A DNA stretch of 64,000 nt from the NCBI GenBank assembly GCA_021234535.1, contig CM037850.1, positions 18,409,088 to 18,473,087 of the forward strand, given 5' to 3'. The DNA comes from Stichopus chloronotus (lineage: Eukaryota; Echinodermata; Holothuroidea; Aspidochirotida; Stichopodidae). Under the pieces are notes generated by a model. The model saw nothing but the letters and a program-made list of their open reading frames with translations, was not told where the DNA came from and searched no databases. Positions 1 through 11,072 of the stretch are shown here, in pieces. The position numbers and the translations under genes are program-made. Position 1 is the stretch's first letter. Each line of letters begins with the position of its first letter.

Positions 1-352
1 AATTGTGGTTAGATTCAAGAAGGTTAGGCTCACTTCAGTAACGTTGCCACAATGATAGCGAGTAATATTTGAAGGAGGCGCCAATTTGGGGGGCTCGCCA
101 ACTACGGGGTACTGTATATATATACAAATATACAATATGCTAGAAAATGTATGATGTTGAGGTGTGCTGAAAATATATGATGTGAAGTACAGGCCTCACT
201 TACACTACAGTACTTAGCCTAATGGCTCACATCTAACGTTGCTTCTTCGTCAACTTCCTGAATTAATAGAGAGAGGATTCAAAACTTTCTCAGCCTCATA
301 CTCACTGACATTAATTTAGGCAAAGATCACGAAGCCACTGAACGGCGAATTG

Positions 353-672
353 CACTAACATATCATGCACATGGTACGAAAACAAGTACCAGGTTAGCAT
401 GTTTCTATTCCAAAATATAAAGGAACCTCACGAGTTCACGAGCCACCTAACCCGGAAATTATATAGGCCTAGGCTATAGAGTATAGCTGTACTACAACTC
501 ACCTATTCCACTAACATATCATGCACATGGTACGTAAACAACTACCAGTTTAGCATGAGGAACTTGATGGTGTTTCTATTCCAAAACTTAAATGTACCTC
601 ACGAGTTGGCGAATCACGCAACCCGAAAATTATATAGGCTATTGACTATATCTGTACTAGAACTCACATATA
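353..672. repeat. Two-copy tandem duplication, period about 156 bases
   Basis: A segment starting CACTAACATATCATGCAC at 353 recurs at 509. The two copies share further blocks (GCACATGGTACG, TTTCTATTCCAAAA, CCTCACGAGTT, ATTATATAGG) in the same order, with small insertions and many substitutions, so the duplication is not recent. No coding potential is seen in 1-1,000. Confidence 0.8.
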
Positions 673-984
673 CTGCAAATGATCGCACCATGACAACAGT
701 CTGACAAGTGACAAGTGACATTGAATCATGAATGAGACATCTATGACTGACCTAGATACCAAATTTCAAGGCAGCGTCTGCGACTTTTTAAACCTAGCCT
801 AGGCCAAATGATTTACTTCAATTACTATTTATACCATTTGGTGGTAAATGTTCTTGAAAGATGGAAATGTTGAACAAGTTTGCCTTACCACTACCAGAGC
901 ACTTAGGTCTCGAGTGAAATGATCAACTTGACCAGGTTATTCTATTTAATGAAAGGTAACTCGAAAAGAAACAAAGTGCACAAC

Positions 985-990
985 TTTATT
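985..990 (-). terminator. Candidate polyadenylation signal AATAAA
   Basis: AATAAA on the minus strand (TTTATT on plus), about 35 bases after the stop of the 104-residue frame. Downstream on the minus strand the sequence is rich in T and GT, as in animal poly(A) sites. Confidence 0.4.
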
Positions 991-1024
991 AGTGGTTACA
1001 ACAATCTTTACATATGAAACAACT

Positions 1025-1339
1025 TCAGATGCTAGTAATGTTTGCCAAATTATTATCTTTCTTTGCTCCATGAACGGAAGAAAAATATCTCATCCTATGT
1101 ATTTTTAACAAACATTTTTTTACTTTGTACTCACGACCCCTAACCACAGGCCGAGGCAAACTGTTGCGCAATATATGTTGCGGAAACCAAAACATGTCAA
1201 CTTTGAGGTTTGGACACTCATAATCGCTATACAGTACAGTTTCATGGCACTTCACTGTACGCGAAGTTCGACGAGTTCGGGGGAGCGACATATGAAGTTG
1301 TTGACTGAGTGGCTGGTGGTATAGATTGAAACTGAACAT
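1025..1339 (-). CDS. Possible small single-exon gene, 104 residues, unknown function
   Basis: An open frame that starts with a real ATG at 1,339 and ends with TGA at 1,025. The product is basic, 104 residues, beginning MFSFNLYHQPLSQQLH. No membrane segment or familiar domain is evident. A canonical AATAAA lies on the minus strand at 985-990, about 35 bases past the stop, followed by a GT/T-rich stretch as expected for cleavage and polyadenylation. That pairing is the main argument for a real gene or a terminal exon. The basic N-terminus with few acidic residues would suit a mitochondrial protein, but this is only inference. I do not recognise the family, and a chance frame is possible. Confidence 0.35.
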   Translation of the reverse strand: MFSFNLYHQPLSQQLHMSLPRTRRTSRTVKCHETVLYSDYECPNLKVDMFWFPQHILRNSLPRPVVRGREYKVKKCLLKIHRMRYFSSVHGAKKDNNLANITSI

Positions 1340-1409
1340 AAGCCTGATCTCTAGAGCAAATTTACCATCAGTTTTGTCTGACTTTTTTCACCATATTCGA
1401 TAATACGTC

Positions 1410-1419
1410 ATGATTTGGG
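1410..1419 (+). CDS. Candidate three-codon first exon of the zinc-finger gene
   Basis: ATG ATT TGG G followed by the strong donor GTAAGA. The exon ends in phase 1, the phase required by the exon at 3,450, and would give MIWGRTLHPG. It is only 70 bases from the ATG of the divergent 104-residue frame. The argument is phase compatibility and donor strength alone, so it is weak. Confidence 0.25.
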
Positions 1420-3449
1420 GTAAGATTCTTTATTTTTGCTTTTCCGCAGTCAAGTCAACTGTAGGCCTATACATGTTTTTTTTTACAAAGGCCTAGTTAC
1501 GAGTACTACTGCACTGTAGTACTTACTACAGTAACAAGTGACAAAGCAAAGGCCCAGGTTAACCTTGCATTAGGCCTAACTGTACCATGGTCATGCATTT
1601 TTACGGTTGTATCAATTCAAAGGTTTGGGTTAGTACAGGTTCTAACTTATTTTACCGATTAAGTTAAACTGATTAGCCATATCTCATTCCTGGATTTTAA
1701 CCTGGCAAACCAACTTTCTAACTGTTGTGTAGCGGCCTTTCAAGAAGGGGCGACCTTCACGGGACTCATCAAATGAGAGATGACAGACCCAAGTGTCTTG
1801 TTATTTAACTACTCCAGAAAAACAGCCTTGGACCACTTCTAACGGGAATTGACTCGCTTCACTGGCAGCACATGTATAAGCCCATCCGTCTATCTTTGGC
1901 ACACCTAGGGAACCATTCCTCTTCTTCTGAAATAAGGGGGATTTATTACTCAATTTTGCCCAGCCTCTGCCAACATGACTTCCTCTTTGTCTTAGCAGGT
2001 GTTAGTGAGGAGTCAGAACAAAGGAACTGGGCCATGCGCTTCACATGTGGTCTGAACACTCTCCCCTAGAATGTCAAGAACTTACATGGAAACCCATAGG
2101 GCCAATGTGTTGTATATATATCTATATGTGGCAGTGGATTTCCACATTACCACATTAAGTTATAGACTAAAGAGTGAATATTATAATAGTTAATGTAACC
2201 CTTTTTGCCACCCTTTCAAAATATTTAACTTGAATGGAGAATCAGGAGACCCATGTGGGTTCATCAAGGACGGTATACCGTATTCATTGTGGATGAACAC
2301 GGGCAAGATACGTCTACTCTTTTCAATGAGTGTCTAGAGGGTGCTGTGACCGGTGATATTTCAATCGCAATGCTAACCCAAACCTGCTCCTGTGATCAAT
2401 GTTCGTCTAACGTCCCCATACGACGGACAAGAATGTATCCCCCGTCTTTATGCCACTTCCCCAAAGGCTGTGAGGGATGGAGGATTGACTTGCCCAGCTC
2501 AGTAGCCCATCAGCTGTACCGGGCTATCTATTTGAAGGGGACTAGACTCATATCAGACAAAATGAATCCAAATTACCCCCTCAGAACCAATGTAACCAGC
2601 TTTATTGCTCCATTTCCAAATATAAGTGCCCCAGAAAATTTGTAAGTGCTTCTGCCAGGGCTGGATGTGGGAACCCAAGATTGCAAGATGGACACCCAAC
2701 CATCAAGCTAATCCTCCAAGCTATAACTTTTTTTTCTGAAAAAAAAAATTCACGCCAATTAAGTGACCTCACAGCATTGTTCAAGTGATCATCTATTTTG
2801 CTCATTCTTAACTCTGCGATATGATTCTACAGTACATTTGTAACACATATTCAAACAGTCATGAGTCAAATTATATCTGCCACATACTGTGCAGTAGCTG
2901 TCACTGAAATGTCTGTTGGATATTGATCAAAAGGAAGTTAAATTTGCAAGCCAGAAGATTGGATTTCATGGGAGTGCTACCCAAGCATCTACAGAGCATG
3001 CGAAATCCAAGGGGAAGTCATCCAGTAAAATGAACAAAATGGTCCAGTAATTACTCACAGATGATCCTTGTGATCCTGCAGTAATTGCATTTGTAGAAGT
3101 TGTACCTAACCTTTACACGTTGACTGTTGTATAGTGACATCTACAAGTTTGCAGTTTTACACCAAAGAGGAGAAGAAAATTAATTGTCCTGGCTTACCTC
3201 TAACCTTGTGGTCATAAGAAAGCACTTGCTCTGTGCCTGATTGAAAGTACTGTAATTGGAAAAATCCCACTGCAGAGACTGAAATAGAGGCACTGAACTC
3301 TATAGTGGTTAGGATGTCTTTCTTGGTTTAAATTTAGTATGTTCTTATTTTTACATCTCAAATGATTGCATACTTTTTGTCACCAAACCTAACATTTGCA
3401 AGACCTTACAGTCGCTTTTGCCACCGTTCATACCTTTTGTTCCCCACAG
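1420..3449. other. Noncoding stretch, possibly first intron of the zinc-finger gene
   Basis: No supported exon is seen in this stretch. It holds one open frame at 2,253-2,645 (see separate entry), TAGGCCTA palindromes near 1,470 and 1,573, and short TA repeats near 2,110. If the three-codon exon at 1,410-1,419 is real, the stretch is intron 1 of the zinc-finger gene. Confidence 0.4.
2253..2645 (+). other. Unassigned open frame, 130 codons
   Basis: An ATG-initiated open frame with a fairly protein-like composition, including a CSCDQC cysteine cluster near residue 45 and TAG/TAA-free sequence over 390 bases. No splice context, homolog or polyadenylation signal supports it. It could be a transposon fragment, an untranslated exon or a chance frame. 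I give no function. Confidence 0.15.
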
Positions 3450-3542
3450 GACGAACTTTACACCCTGGTCAATCATACACTGAGCAGTTGAACGAGGAAG
3501 TTCATTTATCTCTGGCTGCATTGGAGAGCAGGCAGCAAGATG
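3450..3542 (+). CDS. Zinc-finger gene exon (encodes RTLHPGQSYTEQLNEEVHLS)
   Basis: The acceptor TTTGTTCCCCACAG precedes the exon and the donor G|GTAAAA follows. It is 93 bases, phase 1-1, and encodes RTLHPGQSYTEQL and SLAALESRQQD. It is the first exon I can support with confidence. The open frame runs upstream to an in-frame ATG at 3,362, so an unspliced start there is an alternative. Confidence 0.7.
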
Positions 3543-6500
3543 GTAAAATCTGAATACTGAAAAAAAACAAAGATGTTTCTCCAAGAATTATTTGTTGTTT
3601 AATTTACTAGCCATTGAAGTAAGATTTAAGTTCGAATGATGTTGCCACATCAAGTTAGTCGTCTGCAGTAGCTCGCTGATCATATCCATTGCATAAACAG
3701 GCAAATTAAGTATATACAATACACTGTTCAAAGTGTTAACAGCAGAGCACAGAAAAGTTGGAATGATTTATGTACAGTGGCACCAAGTGATGTCTGAAGT
3801 GCATTCATGGCACCAAAAGAGATTTTGTGTGCGGGATATATTGCTTGTCGTAGCGTATATTTCACTGAAATCACAAAAATTTACACTAAGTATTGTTCAA
3901 AGCAAGCAATTTACCTATTGTACTTACATGAACTTGAATGTTGAGTTAGTACTTCAACTCTTGAATAGATTCTGTACAGTATGTGCAACTGCATGACCTA
4001 TACATTGTATTAATACTCAAGGCAGCTCCCACGTTCCATTGAATTTCATCGTGTGACTGTATATGTACAGTGCAAGTTCCTGTTCAGTGTTGCTTTTTGT
4101 TAATGACATTAAAATGTCAGCCTGAGGTAGGCACTGTATTACCCATGAAACAAGTTGGTCAGATGAGTTTACCTTGTGATGACCTGTGACCATTGAAACA
4201 AAAGTTCAATTATATTCCAGTTTGATCACCGTGACAATTTGTGGAATTACCATAATGTTATGTGACTGCTAATTAACCTCCTTTACACATTCTGAAATAC
4301 TGATTTTATCATGAGCAACATAAATAGATAGAACTAAACTCTGTTATGTTTAAATCATTCTCTCAGTGTGATAGTTACAACCACTTCATGCTGCTTTTTG
4401 CAGGTGTTTTAGGGTAGTTGCAAATTAACTATATTTTTGTCCTTTTCAGGTGACAGTTATGTGGATATTATTTCAATCTTTAGTTCATCAATAGTAATAA
4501 GTGCAGGTACAGGTAAGGAGGAGGGTGAGAATTGAACCCGATTATACCCCAGGAAGGACATGAAAATAATGTTTCTAACAGAGTGTGTTTAATGCACTAG
4601 CTCTCTCCTGACTATCCAAAAATAAAAATGAATCGCATCAAGTGCAGTGTTTGTTATACCCTCAAGCTTAAATTTGTAAAACGTTGGTTGCTAACATTCA
4701 TATGACCATTCATCAAGCGTTACAACAACTTTCCTGTTTTTTCTTCAGGTCTCCATGAGAAGTCATATTCTCAAGTGGTGCTTGTGACAGAGGAAGCTGA
4801 ACAACTTCTGTGCACCCTGGTACACGGATTGATCTTCCAGCAATGCCTTGATCTCAGGCTAATGCCTGAGGACAAGGTGACCTTCAAAGTTCAGGGATCA
4901 AGTAAGTCGGCAGTGTCCTGGTCATTTCTCTCCTGTTAAGAAAGTACTGGTCTTTAAGGCCTTAGTTAACCCGGCATCATCTTCTGCAAGATGTATTTGT
5001 CAGTACTTTGCCAGGTTTTTTTTTGTCCAACTGCATTGCAGTACAGTACACGAATTGCTCTCGCTGGCCAGAGCTGCTATCGGCCGTTTCAGTCTAGAGA
5101 CCAGCTTAATATTTGTTCTGTGACTGCCGTTACAGGCAAGCAACCGAACGGCGGCATAGGCCTAAAATGTTAAAACAATTGTTTGCAATGCTCCTCGGGT
5201 ACGTGACAGGGGATACAAGGACCTGTTTCTGAAATTGCTACCTGGATCCAAAGTTTCATTAATACACACTGTACAGCTACATGTACTGAAATTCAGCATG
5301 TATCCAACCAACGAAACTTCATTGTCATGCCACTACGTAAAATACGTGAAGCTTTAGTAACGCGCAAAGTGAAATGTATAGCGTTATCACTTCACCAGGA
5401 ATGCTGTAGCCAGCTCACTGATTACACTTTCGGGTACCTGACTGGCTATACTGTAGATCTACAGCGGGGACCCCGGTCTGAATTTTAGGCCCAATGCAAA
5501 ACACTTATTAAAACCATCTTGATCTCATTATCAAGTTAAGCTGCTTAGCCTCTTGCTAAAGCTGAAAGCAACATTGTTGGTGATCATAATTAATGCAATG
5601 GTGTGACGTAAGTTTCGCACTAATGCTGGAAGGTGTCTGGCTATCAGAATATATAGAAATCTGCAGAAGTAGTATAAAGTTGAAGCTCTTCCACACTCGT
5701 TCCAAACTCACAGTATGAGGTCCACTGTGATGATGCTCCTACCAATGGGTCGTTTATGTGAAGTACTCCTCGAATAGAGGAATGAACAACACCAAATGTT
5801 AGTCCGACCACATATCAAGTCTGTCCAGTTCAAGGCCATACTGCTCTCCTAAGCTGTTAATACCACGCAGCATCTCAATCATGGAGGAGAAGTCATTGCT
5901 GGCCCTTGGGCAATGTTGTAATTCTAAACATGATCGGTAGCATTTTGAAGCTAGACCACGGCATACTGTTTTACTTTCGACAGGTGCAGTCTATATCACA
6001 GGTTACACCATCAAGACTCCACAGACGCTGTCTTACTCCGACAACATTGAAGGTATAGTGAAGAAATGTTATATGTTGTGTCACTGCTAGGTTTCTCCCA
6101 TTACAAACATAAATGATATCAATATCCGGTAAAATAGCAACAAAAATGTCAACTAATCAAAAACTGAGCCTCAGATTATTAGCATCTGGAGTGGTCACTT
6201 CAGTCCATTTTTTGTTGTCGTTTGTTTTTACTGCACATACTTTTCCGGTGTTGAATATTCAGAATCTGTCGAGTTTGAACCAGAATGTGAGGATTACCAA
6301 GCAGAACAAGACACAGAAGAAGCGGATGAGACTGTTACAGAACAAGGTGAGAGGTGAAAGTTGGTGTTCAAAAGATGAAGAGAGGAGAGATGACAAGGTC
6401 TCAAGGGTGAGGTTAAAGAGGATGGTTAGGAGAGTGCATATAACTGGTCTTTTTCATCGTGAATTTTTAGATCGTCATTCAATGATTGGTGCTGTTCTTT

Positions 6501-9500
6501 GGACAGGAATGCACCAATAGAAAGTTGGGTATCTTTCCACATTTTTGTTTTATGATTTAAGAGTGCTAGAACTTTGTATCATGGTCAGTGTGATTCAAGA
6601 TTGTCATGAATGCCAGTTGTGATATATATCTTTTACTAGTAGGTGTAAAGCATTCATGCCGTGTAGCTGAATCTATATTGTTAGTATGAATGGAAGAATG
6701 AAATGGAAGTATGGTATTAGTACTCTTCACATGATAATTGCAAACACCATGCCACATACCATTGTTGCTTTAGTCACTAGAGTGCATGGGCCCATTACAC
6801 CCCCTGTGCGACCACCAGGACAGTATGACACTTTTTTTATTTTGTTGCTGGAATAAGTGGTCTCAACAAGGTTGTGACATCCATTGGGAGGTGAAGGGAC
6901 ATGTGTTTCAGTTGGGGGCATATTGCAACTGGGGACATATTGCAACTGGTCTGTAGAGTAGCTGTAGTCAAATGGGTTGTGACATCCATACAGGCTTTTT
7001 TTCACGTTGGTGGTCTGTGGAATGACTGAACTGTATCAGGACGTGACTTCCACGGTGGGGGGGGGGGGTGGAATTATCCCACAGGACTGTGGAGTAGTCC
7101 GAGTAAAGACATCCATGGGGGCATATTTGCACTCATCTGTGCAATAAAATGCAGAGTCTAACAGAGTGTGATTTCTATTGGGGGCTTATGCCCACCAATC
7201 TGCAGAATAACTGGAGTCAAGAGGCTGTGACATCAATGGGAGGGGAGGGGATGGGGAGCAGGGGATGTATTCACACCAGTCGAATATCTACCAGTTTTAT
7301 ACATCCTGAGTCATGACTTTACCTAGGCAAAGGATGCAGCCAATAATCAAATTTAATTATGAATATTTACAAATATACAGGAGAAATTTTTCATATTGCA
7401 GAAAAAGCTTATGGTAGCATGGTAGACTCCTGTTAAAAGCGGTTAGTGGTTGACATGGGGTCCCTGAGTCACAGAGTTGTAGGGGTGTCACCATTGGATT
7501 GCTCACCCTTACAGACATGGGTGCAGAGACCAAGATATTTTCTGTATCTATCCAAGAAACTGAGATGTAGGCGAAACTGTGAAAATTACATTGCATGTCT
7601 ACCATTTTGAAAAAGACACCATACAGGGGGGGGGGGGGACATCCCAATTTTGTTATGGTGGCATCCCTTTCTCCTGTTGGGGAAGCTTCCATTAACAAAA
7701 TAAAAAAGTGTCATACTGTGCATGGGGCCCATGGACAACTGGTCCTGTGGTCAAGTTAGGGTTAGTGATGATTCTGCAGGCCAGTATTAAAATCATGAGA
7801 GACAATTCTGGTAGAAGTCCTGTAATGTGACAGATGTACTATCATACAGTATGTCATAACACCATGAATATTCAGCCCCATGCAAATTATTCAAGCCATG
7901 GAAGCCATGTTTATCATGATTTAATACTTTCAGCCTTATGAATAGATTTCATATCCAGAGGTAGCCTTTCCTATCCACTTTGCTCTCCAAGATGTATTCA
8001 TCTTATTACAATCCAAGGAGTGGGCCAAATGGGAAGGGGGAGGGTGCTGGTTTAAGGATTCACTGCAACGAAGACATAATATTAGTCCCTCCCTTCTCCA
8101 CTTTCAACCCCCTCTGAAGAAAACGATCCCTCCATCCTACCATTAGGTCATGATGTGTGTCAATCTTAAGTCACAAACAACAAATTCATCATTTGCTTCT
8201 GCCATCATTTTGCATCAGTTTAATTTGCATTTGACAGAAGACATCGTCATCAAAGCAGAAATGGAAGATTTCATCTTTTATGAAGATGTGACGGGCGACG
8301 ATATCAACGCAGAAAAGTCAGAGGGCCAGAATTGTGACACAGGAACCACAGTGAGCCAAGAAAGGGAAGGTAATTAACTCTGCTTTCAATCAACTTGATG
8401 ATGTTACATGCAAATGTGATGTCTACATAGTAAAGTGTAAAGTACAGTTTTGCAGCACACTGCCCCCCCCCCCTCCCTGCCCAACAAAACAACATTATGC
8501 TTTGCAGAGGAACAGCTGAAGATTGTGAACTCAGCTGTGCTAGTAATTTAGAAGAAAAAAGAAAAAAAATCACATTTAATTTTGCAAGGAAAATTTAATT
8601 CAGAACAAGGACTGCAGGATGTGTGGAAAGGCCATTGTAAAGCAAGTTGAATGCATTCATAATGATTTACTATATTTATGTATATATCTGTGTGTATTGT
8701 GTTTTTGTATTCCATGACATGAGTGAGGACTTTATTCCAATAATTAGCTGTCACACTACTACTTAAAGGAACATTCCACTGACATGTGATGGGGGCGTTA
8801 AATGAGAGAGAATTATTTTTCACTCATTTCAAACCCCATCTTAATACCTTGTTCCTTAAACTCAAGATACTGCTGTTTGGAGAAAGAGTTTCCTGGTCCA
8901 GAAAGATTTGCATTTGCCTCAAGTTTACTAAAATGCTACGTAACAGCATCAAATTACTGCAAGAATTCTTTACTACTGTAACCCCTTAGTTAAACTTGAA
9001 ATTTGACAAGCTAAAGTTAAGATTGGGTGACTATTGTAGATTTACCTTAAAATATTGTGGAAATAAAGGTCTCATTCACCTCTGTAATGTTTCTTTTAAG
9101 ACAGATGAGATTATGAAGAAATACAACTATATTCAAGTAATTGTGCCTGTGTGACATCATGATGTTCCCAAAATGCTGTGTACCATTTGGAAATAGTTAA
9201 TTCTTTAAAAATCCATAACTTCCTAACAGAAGCTATTGAGATATGGTTTTTACCAATAAAGAGAGGAACATGTTCTGAATAATAATGTTACAATTAAAAA
9301 TATTCCTTACATTGAATACCCATTTTCTTCATTGGCCCGTCCCTTTAAGCTGTTTTGCTCAGGACTTCCTTGAAATCCTTAAAAGAAATTGTGTCAACAC
9401 TCAATATGTGCTGGAATGGAGACAAAGCTCTTTTTTTTGTGGAAAGTCCTCATTTTTATGTTGCTGCAAATCTTTGTGCATGTGTTCGCAAGTGTGCGAC

Positions 9501-11072
9501 GGTCACTCATTAAAAATGTGATATCTCAGGAAGCTGAATTCAGAGACATTGTATAATTTGGTATGTGAACAAACACAGATTGCAAGAGGCCTTTTGGTTT
9601 GGGGAAATGTTTAGTGACCACTGGGATCAGTAGCTATTAAAGATCTGAGAAAGTCTTGGAATCACACTTAGCGGTCTGAAGATTAGGAAATTTGAAGTAC
9701 TGCATTACACCATGAAAGACCACTTCCTAATCGTGGTTGAAAAGGCCATTTGAGGTCAGTGTTGGTCAAAGAAATGCAATAGCTCAAGAGTGACCCACTC
9801 ACGTTGGCTGCATTTGAAATACCAATTCTGATAGAACTATGATCATGGAGATACTATACTTGTTCATTTTCAATTTGATCGTATGCTGCAATTTGTTTTC
9901 TTCATGTGGCTGCAAGTCTGTCAGGCAAACCTACTTGTCTTACCTTTTCAGATTTGATTGCTCCAGGTCGAGGAGGGATGTCTGGGGACCCTCAACCCGC
10001 TGAAAGTGTCGTCATAGCCATATCGGATGCTCATGATGGTGGCAATGACCCTGCCAGTCAGGTGCAACCGTCTACAATCATACCATACAGCTGTATTAAC
10101 TCTGCAATGGAGTCTCCAAACGTTGATGGCAGACAGAAGCTAGCAGAGACACACCACGGTCTTCCATCCATGAATTCCGCCACGAATCAAGGGACCCACT
10201 TTGAGGTGCGACCAGCATCTCCGCCTGCAGATGATAGGCCGCTTTTGAGTTTGCCTCAGAGAATACAGCAAGAGTCCTCCCAAGTGATTCCAACCTCGGA
10301 TACCAGTCTTGGCCATAGCAGGCTGCAACAGTCGTACAGAAGAGATGGACTCGGACTGCCCGGCAGCGGACCGGATGGGAGTCGTCAGAACGGAGACAGT
10401 GTGGAAGGGAATGGTGCATTCTGGGATCAGGTAGACAGAAATGCTGTCCAGGGGTCAGTTACTTGCCCCCAGAGACCACCGCATCGATACGATGCGAAAC
10501 AGTCATCTTCGAGCTCCAGCCATTATCAAGAGGTTTTGTCAGGTCAGGATACTCATCTGCAACGGAGTAGAAACTTTCATTCTGGGATGGGAATGACGCC
10601 CTCTGAATCAGCCTTAACTGCTTTGCCAAAGTTTCTCTCCAGTTCACCTGTTCAGAGTGGACCATCCCGGGGCATTGGAAGGAGAGTGCCTCCCGTCAAA
10701 AATGCGAACTCTGGGTTTGGCACAAAAAAATGGCCGCTGGCTCTGCCAACATCGCAGGTGCTCTGCGACCGTCGCAAGACAAAGTCGTTCTTGTGTCGCT
10801 ATTGCAACAAAGACTGCCACAGGGCAGGTGCCCTCCTTCTCCATGAGAGGACACATACAGGTATCAAGCCATTCAAGTGCATCTACTGCTCCAAGGAGTT
10901 TGCGGACCGGAGCAACAAGATCAAACATGAGAGGATACACACGGGGGTAAAACCATTCAAGTGTGAACAATGTGGAAATGCCTACTCAGACCCGAGTGCA
11001 AAGAGGAGACACCAGGAATCTTGTGTAAGGAAAACAGCAGTCTTCAAAAACAAAGGAAGTGATTGGCTTTAG
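3450..11072 (+). CDS. C2H2-type zinc-finger protein gene, seven exons joined, first exon uncertain
   Basis: Exons 3450-3542, 4450-4512, 4749-4901, 5984-6052, 6263-6346, 8238-8369 and 9952-11072 join in one frame (about 571 residues plus stop). Every junction is phase 1, with AG acceptors and GT donors. The N-terminal ~135 residues contain conserved-looking blocks (DSYVDIISIFSSS, VVLVTEEAEQLL, VTFKVQGSSAVYITGYTI) that I do not recognise. An acidic region and a Ser/Pro/Gln-rich linker of about 280 residues follow. Three tandem fingers joined by TGIKP and TGVKP linkers sit near the C-terminus, a layout typical of nuclear DNA-binding proteins. A sumoylation-type motif IKAE lies in exon 6. Function is inferred only from the fingers: probable transcription regulator. 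The start codon is not established. The gene is convergent with CEP290. Confidence 0.85.
4450..4512 (+). CDS. Zinc-finger gene exon (DSYVDIISIF block)
   Basis: The acceptor CCTTTTCAG precedes it and the donor ACAG|GTAAGG follows. It is 63 bases, phase 1-1, and encodes GDSYVDIISIFSSSIVISAG. A second donor, GCAG|GTACAG, six bases earlier keeps the same phase, so two-residue variation at the junction is possible. Confidence 0.75.
4749..4901 (+). CDS. Zinc-finger gene exon (VVLVTEEAEQLL block)
   Basis: The acceptor TTTTTTCTTCAG precedes it and the donor TCAA|GTAAGT follows. It is 153 bases, phase 1-1. It encodes YSQVVLVTEEAEQLLCTLVH and DKVTFKVQG, the strongest protein-like part of the N-terminal region, probably a folded domain of unknown type. 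Confidence 0.8.
5984..6052 (+). CDS. Zinc-finger gene exon (AVYITGYTIKTP block)
   Basis: The acceptor TACTTTCGACAG precedes it and the donor GAAG|GTATAG follows. It is 69 bases, phase 1-1, and encodes SAVYITGYTIKTPQTLSYSD. It completes the putative N-terminal domain. Confidence 0.75.
6263..6346 (+). CDS. Zinc-finger gene exon, acidic
   Basis: The acceptor AATATTCAG precedes it and the donor CAAG|GTGAGA follows. It is 84 bases, phase 1-1, and encodes a very acidic segment (SVEFEPECEDYQAEQD, EEADETVTEQ). It is probably a flexible linker or an acidic activation-like region; that role is inference. Confidence 0.7.
6830..7300. repeat. Degenerate minisatellite in zinc-finger gene intron
   Basis: Phrases such as TTGTGACATCCAT, GGGGGCATATT, CTGTAGAGTAGC and TCTGTGGA recur roughly every 70-110 bases, with G-runs (11 Gs near 7,059) between. 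Copies are divergent. The frames on both strands at 6,727-7,005 come from this repeat. Confidence 0.6.
8238..8369 (+). CDS. Zinc-finger gene exon, acidic, with IKAE motif
   Basis: The acceptor CATTTGACAG precedes it and the donor GAAG|GTAATT follows. It is 132 bases, phase 1-1. It starts EDIVIKAEMEDFIFYEDVTG and contains I-K-A-E, which fits the sumoylation consensus (hydrophobic-K-x-E). The long intron before it (6,347-8,237) carries a degenerate minisatellite. Confidence 0.75.
8763..9348. mobile_element. TTAA-flanked MITE-like element
   Basis: TTAA at 8,763-8,766 is followed by AGGAACATTCC. At the other end, GTCCCT is followed by TTAA at 9,345-9,348. The ends are therefore AGGAAC/AGGGAC in inverted orientation inside TTAA duplications, a pattern known for piggyBac- and Kolobok-type DNA transposons and their short derivatives. 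The interior (578 bases) has no long open frame, so it would be non-autonomous. Inverted similarity beyond the first bases is imperfect. Confidence 0.5.
9952..11072 (+). CDS. Zinc-finger gene last coding exon with three fingers
   Basis: The acceptor TTACCTTTTCAG precedes DLIAPGRGGMSGD; the stop TAG is at 11,070-11,072. A low-complexity Ser/Gln/Pro/Gly-rich stretch of about 280 residues leads to three zinc fingers: finger 1 at 10,788-10,856 (C-x2-C-x12-H-x3-H), finger 2 at 10,872-10,940 (same spacing) and finger 3 at 10,956-11,027 (C-x2-C-x12-H-x4-C, a C2HC variant). The linkers TGIKP and TGVKP are Krüppel-type. The C-terminal tail is short and basic. Apparent frames on the opposite strand here are shadows. 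Confidence 0.92.

Noticed and set aside
3733..3996. 87-codon plus-strand frame inside the zinc-finger gene intron
   Set aside because: It lies between two phase-matched exons and shows no conserved-looking block; likely chance.
10096..10970. Minus-strand frames of 60-108 codons over the zinc-finger last exon
   Set aside because: Shadows of the plus-strand coding exon, which is confirmed by three zinc fingers.
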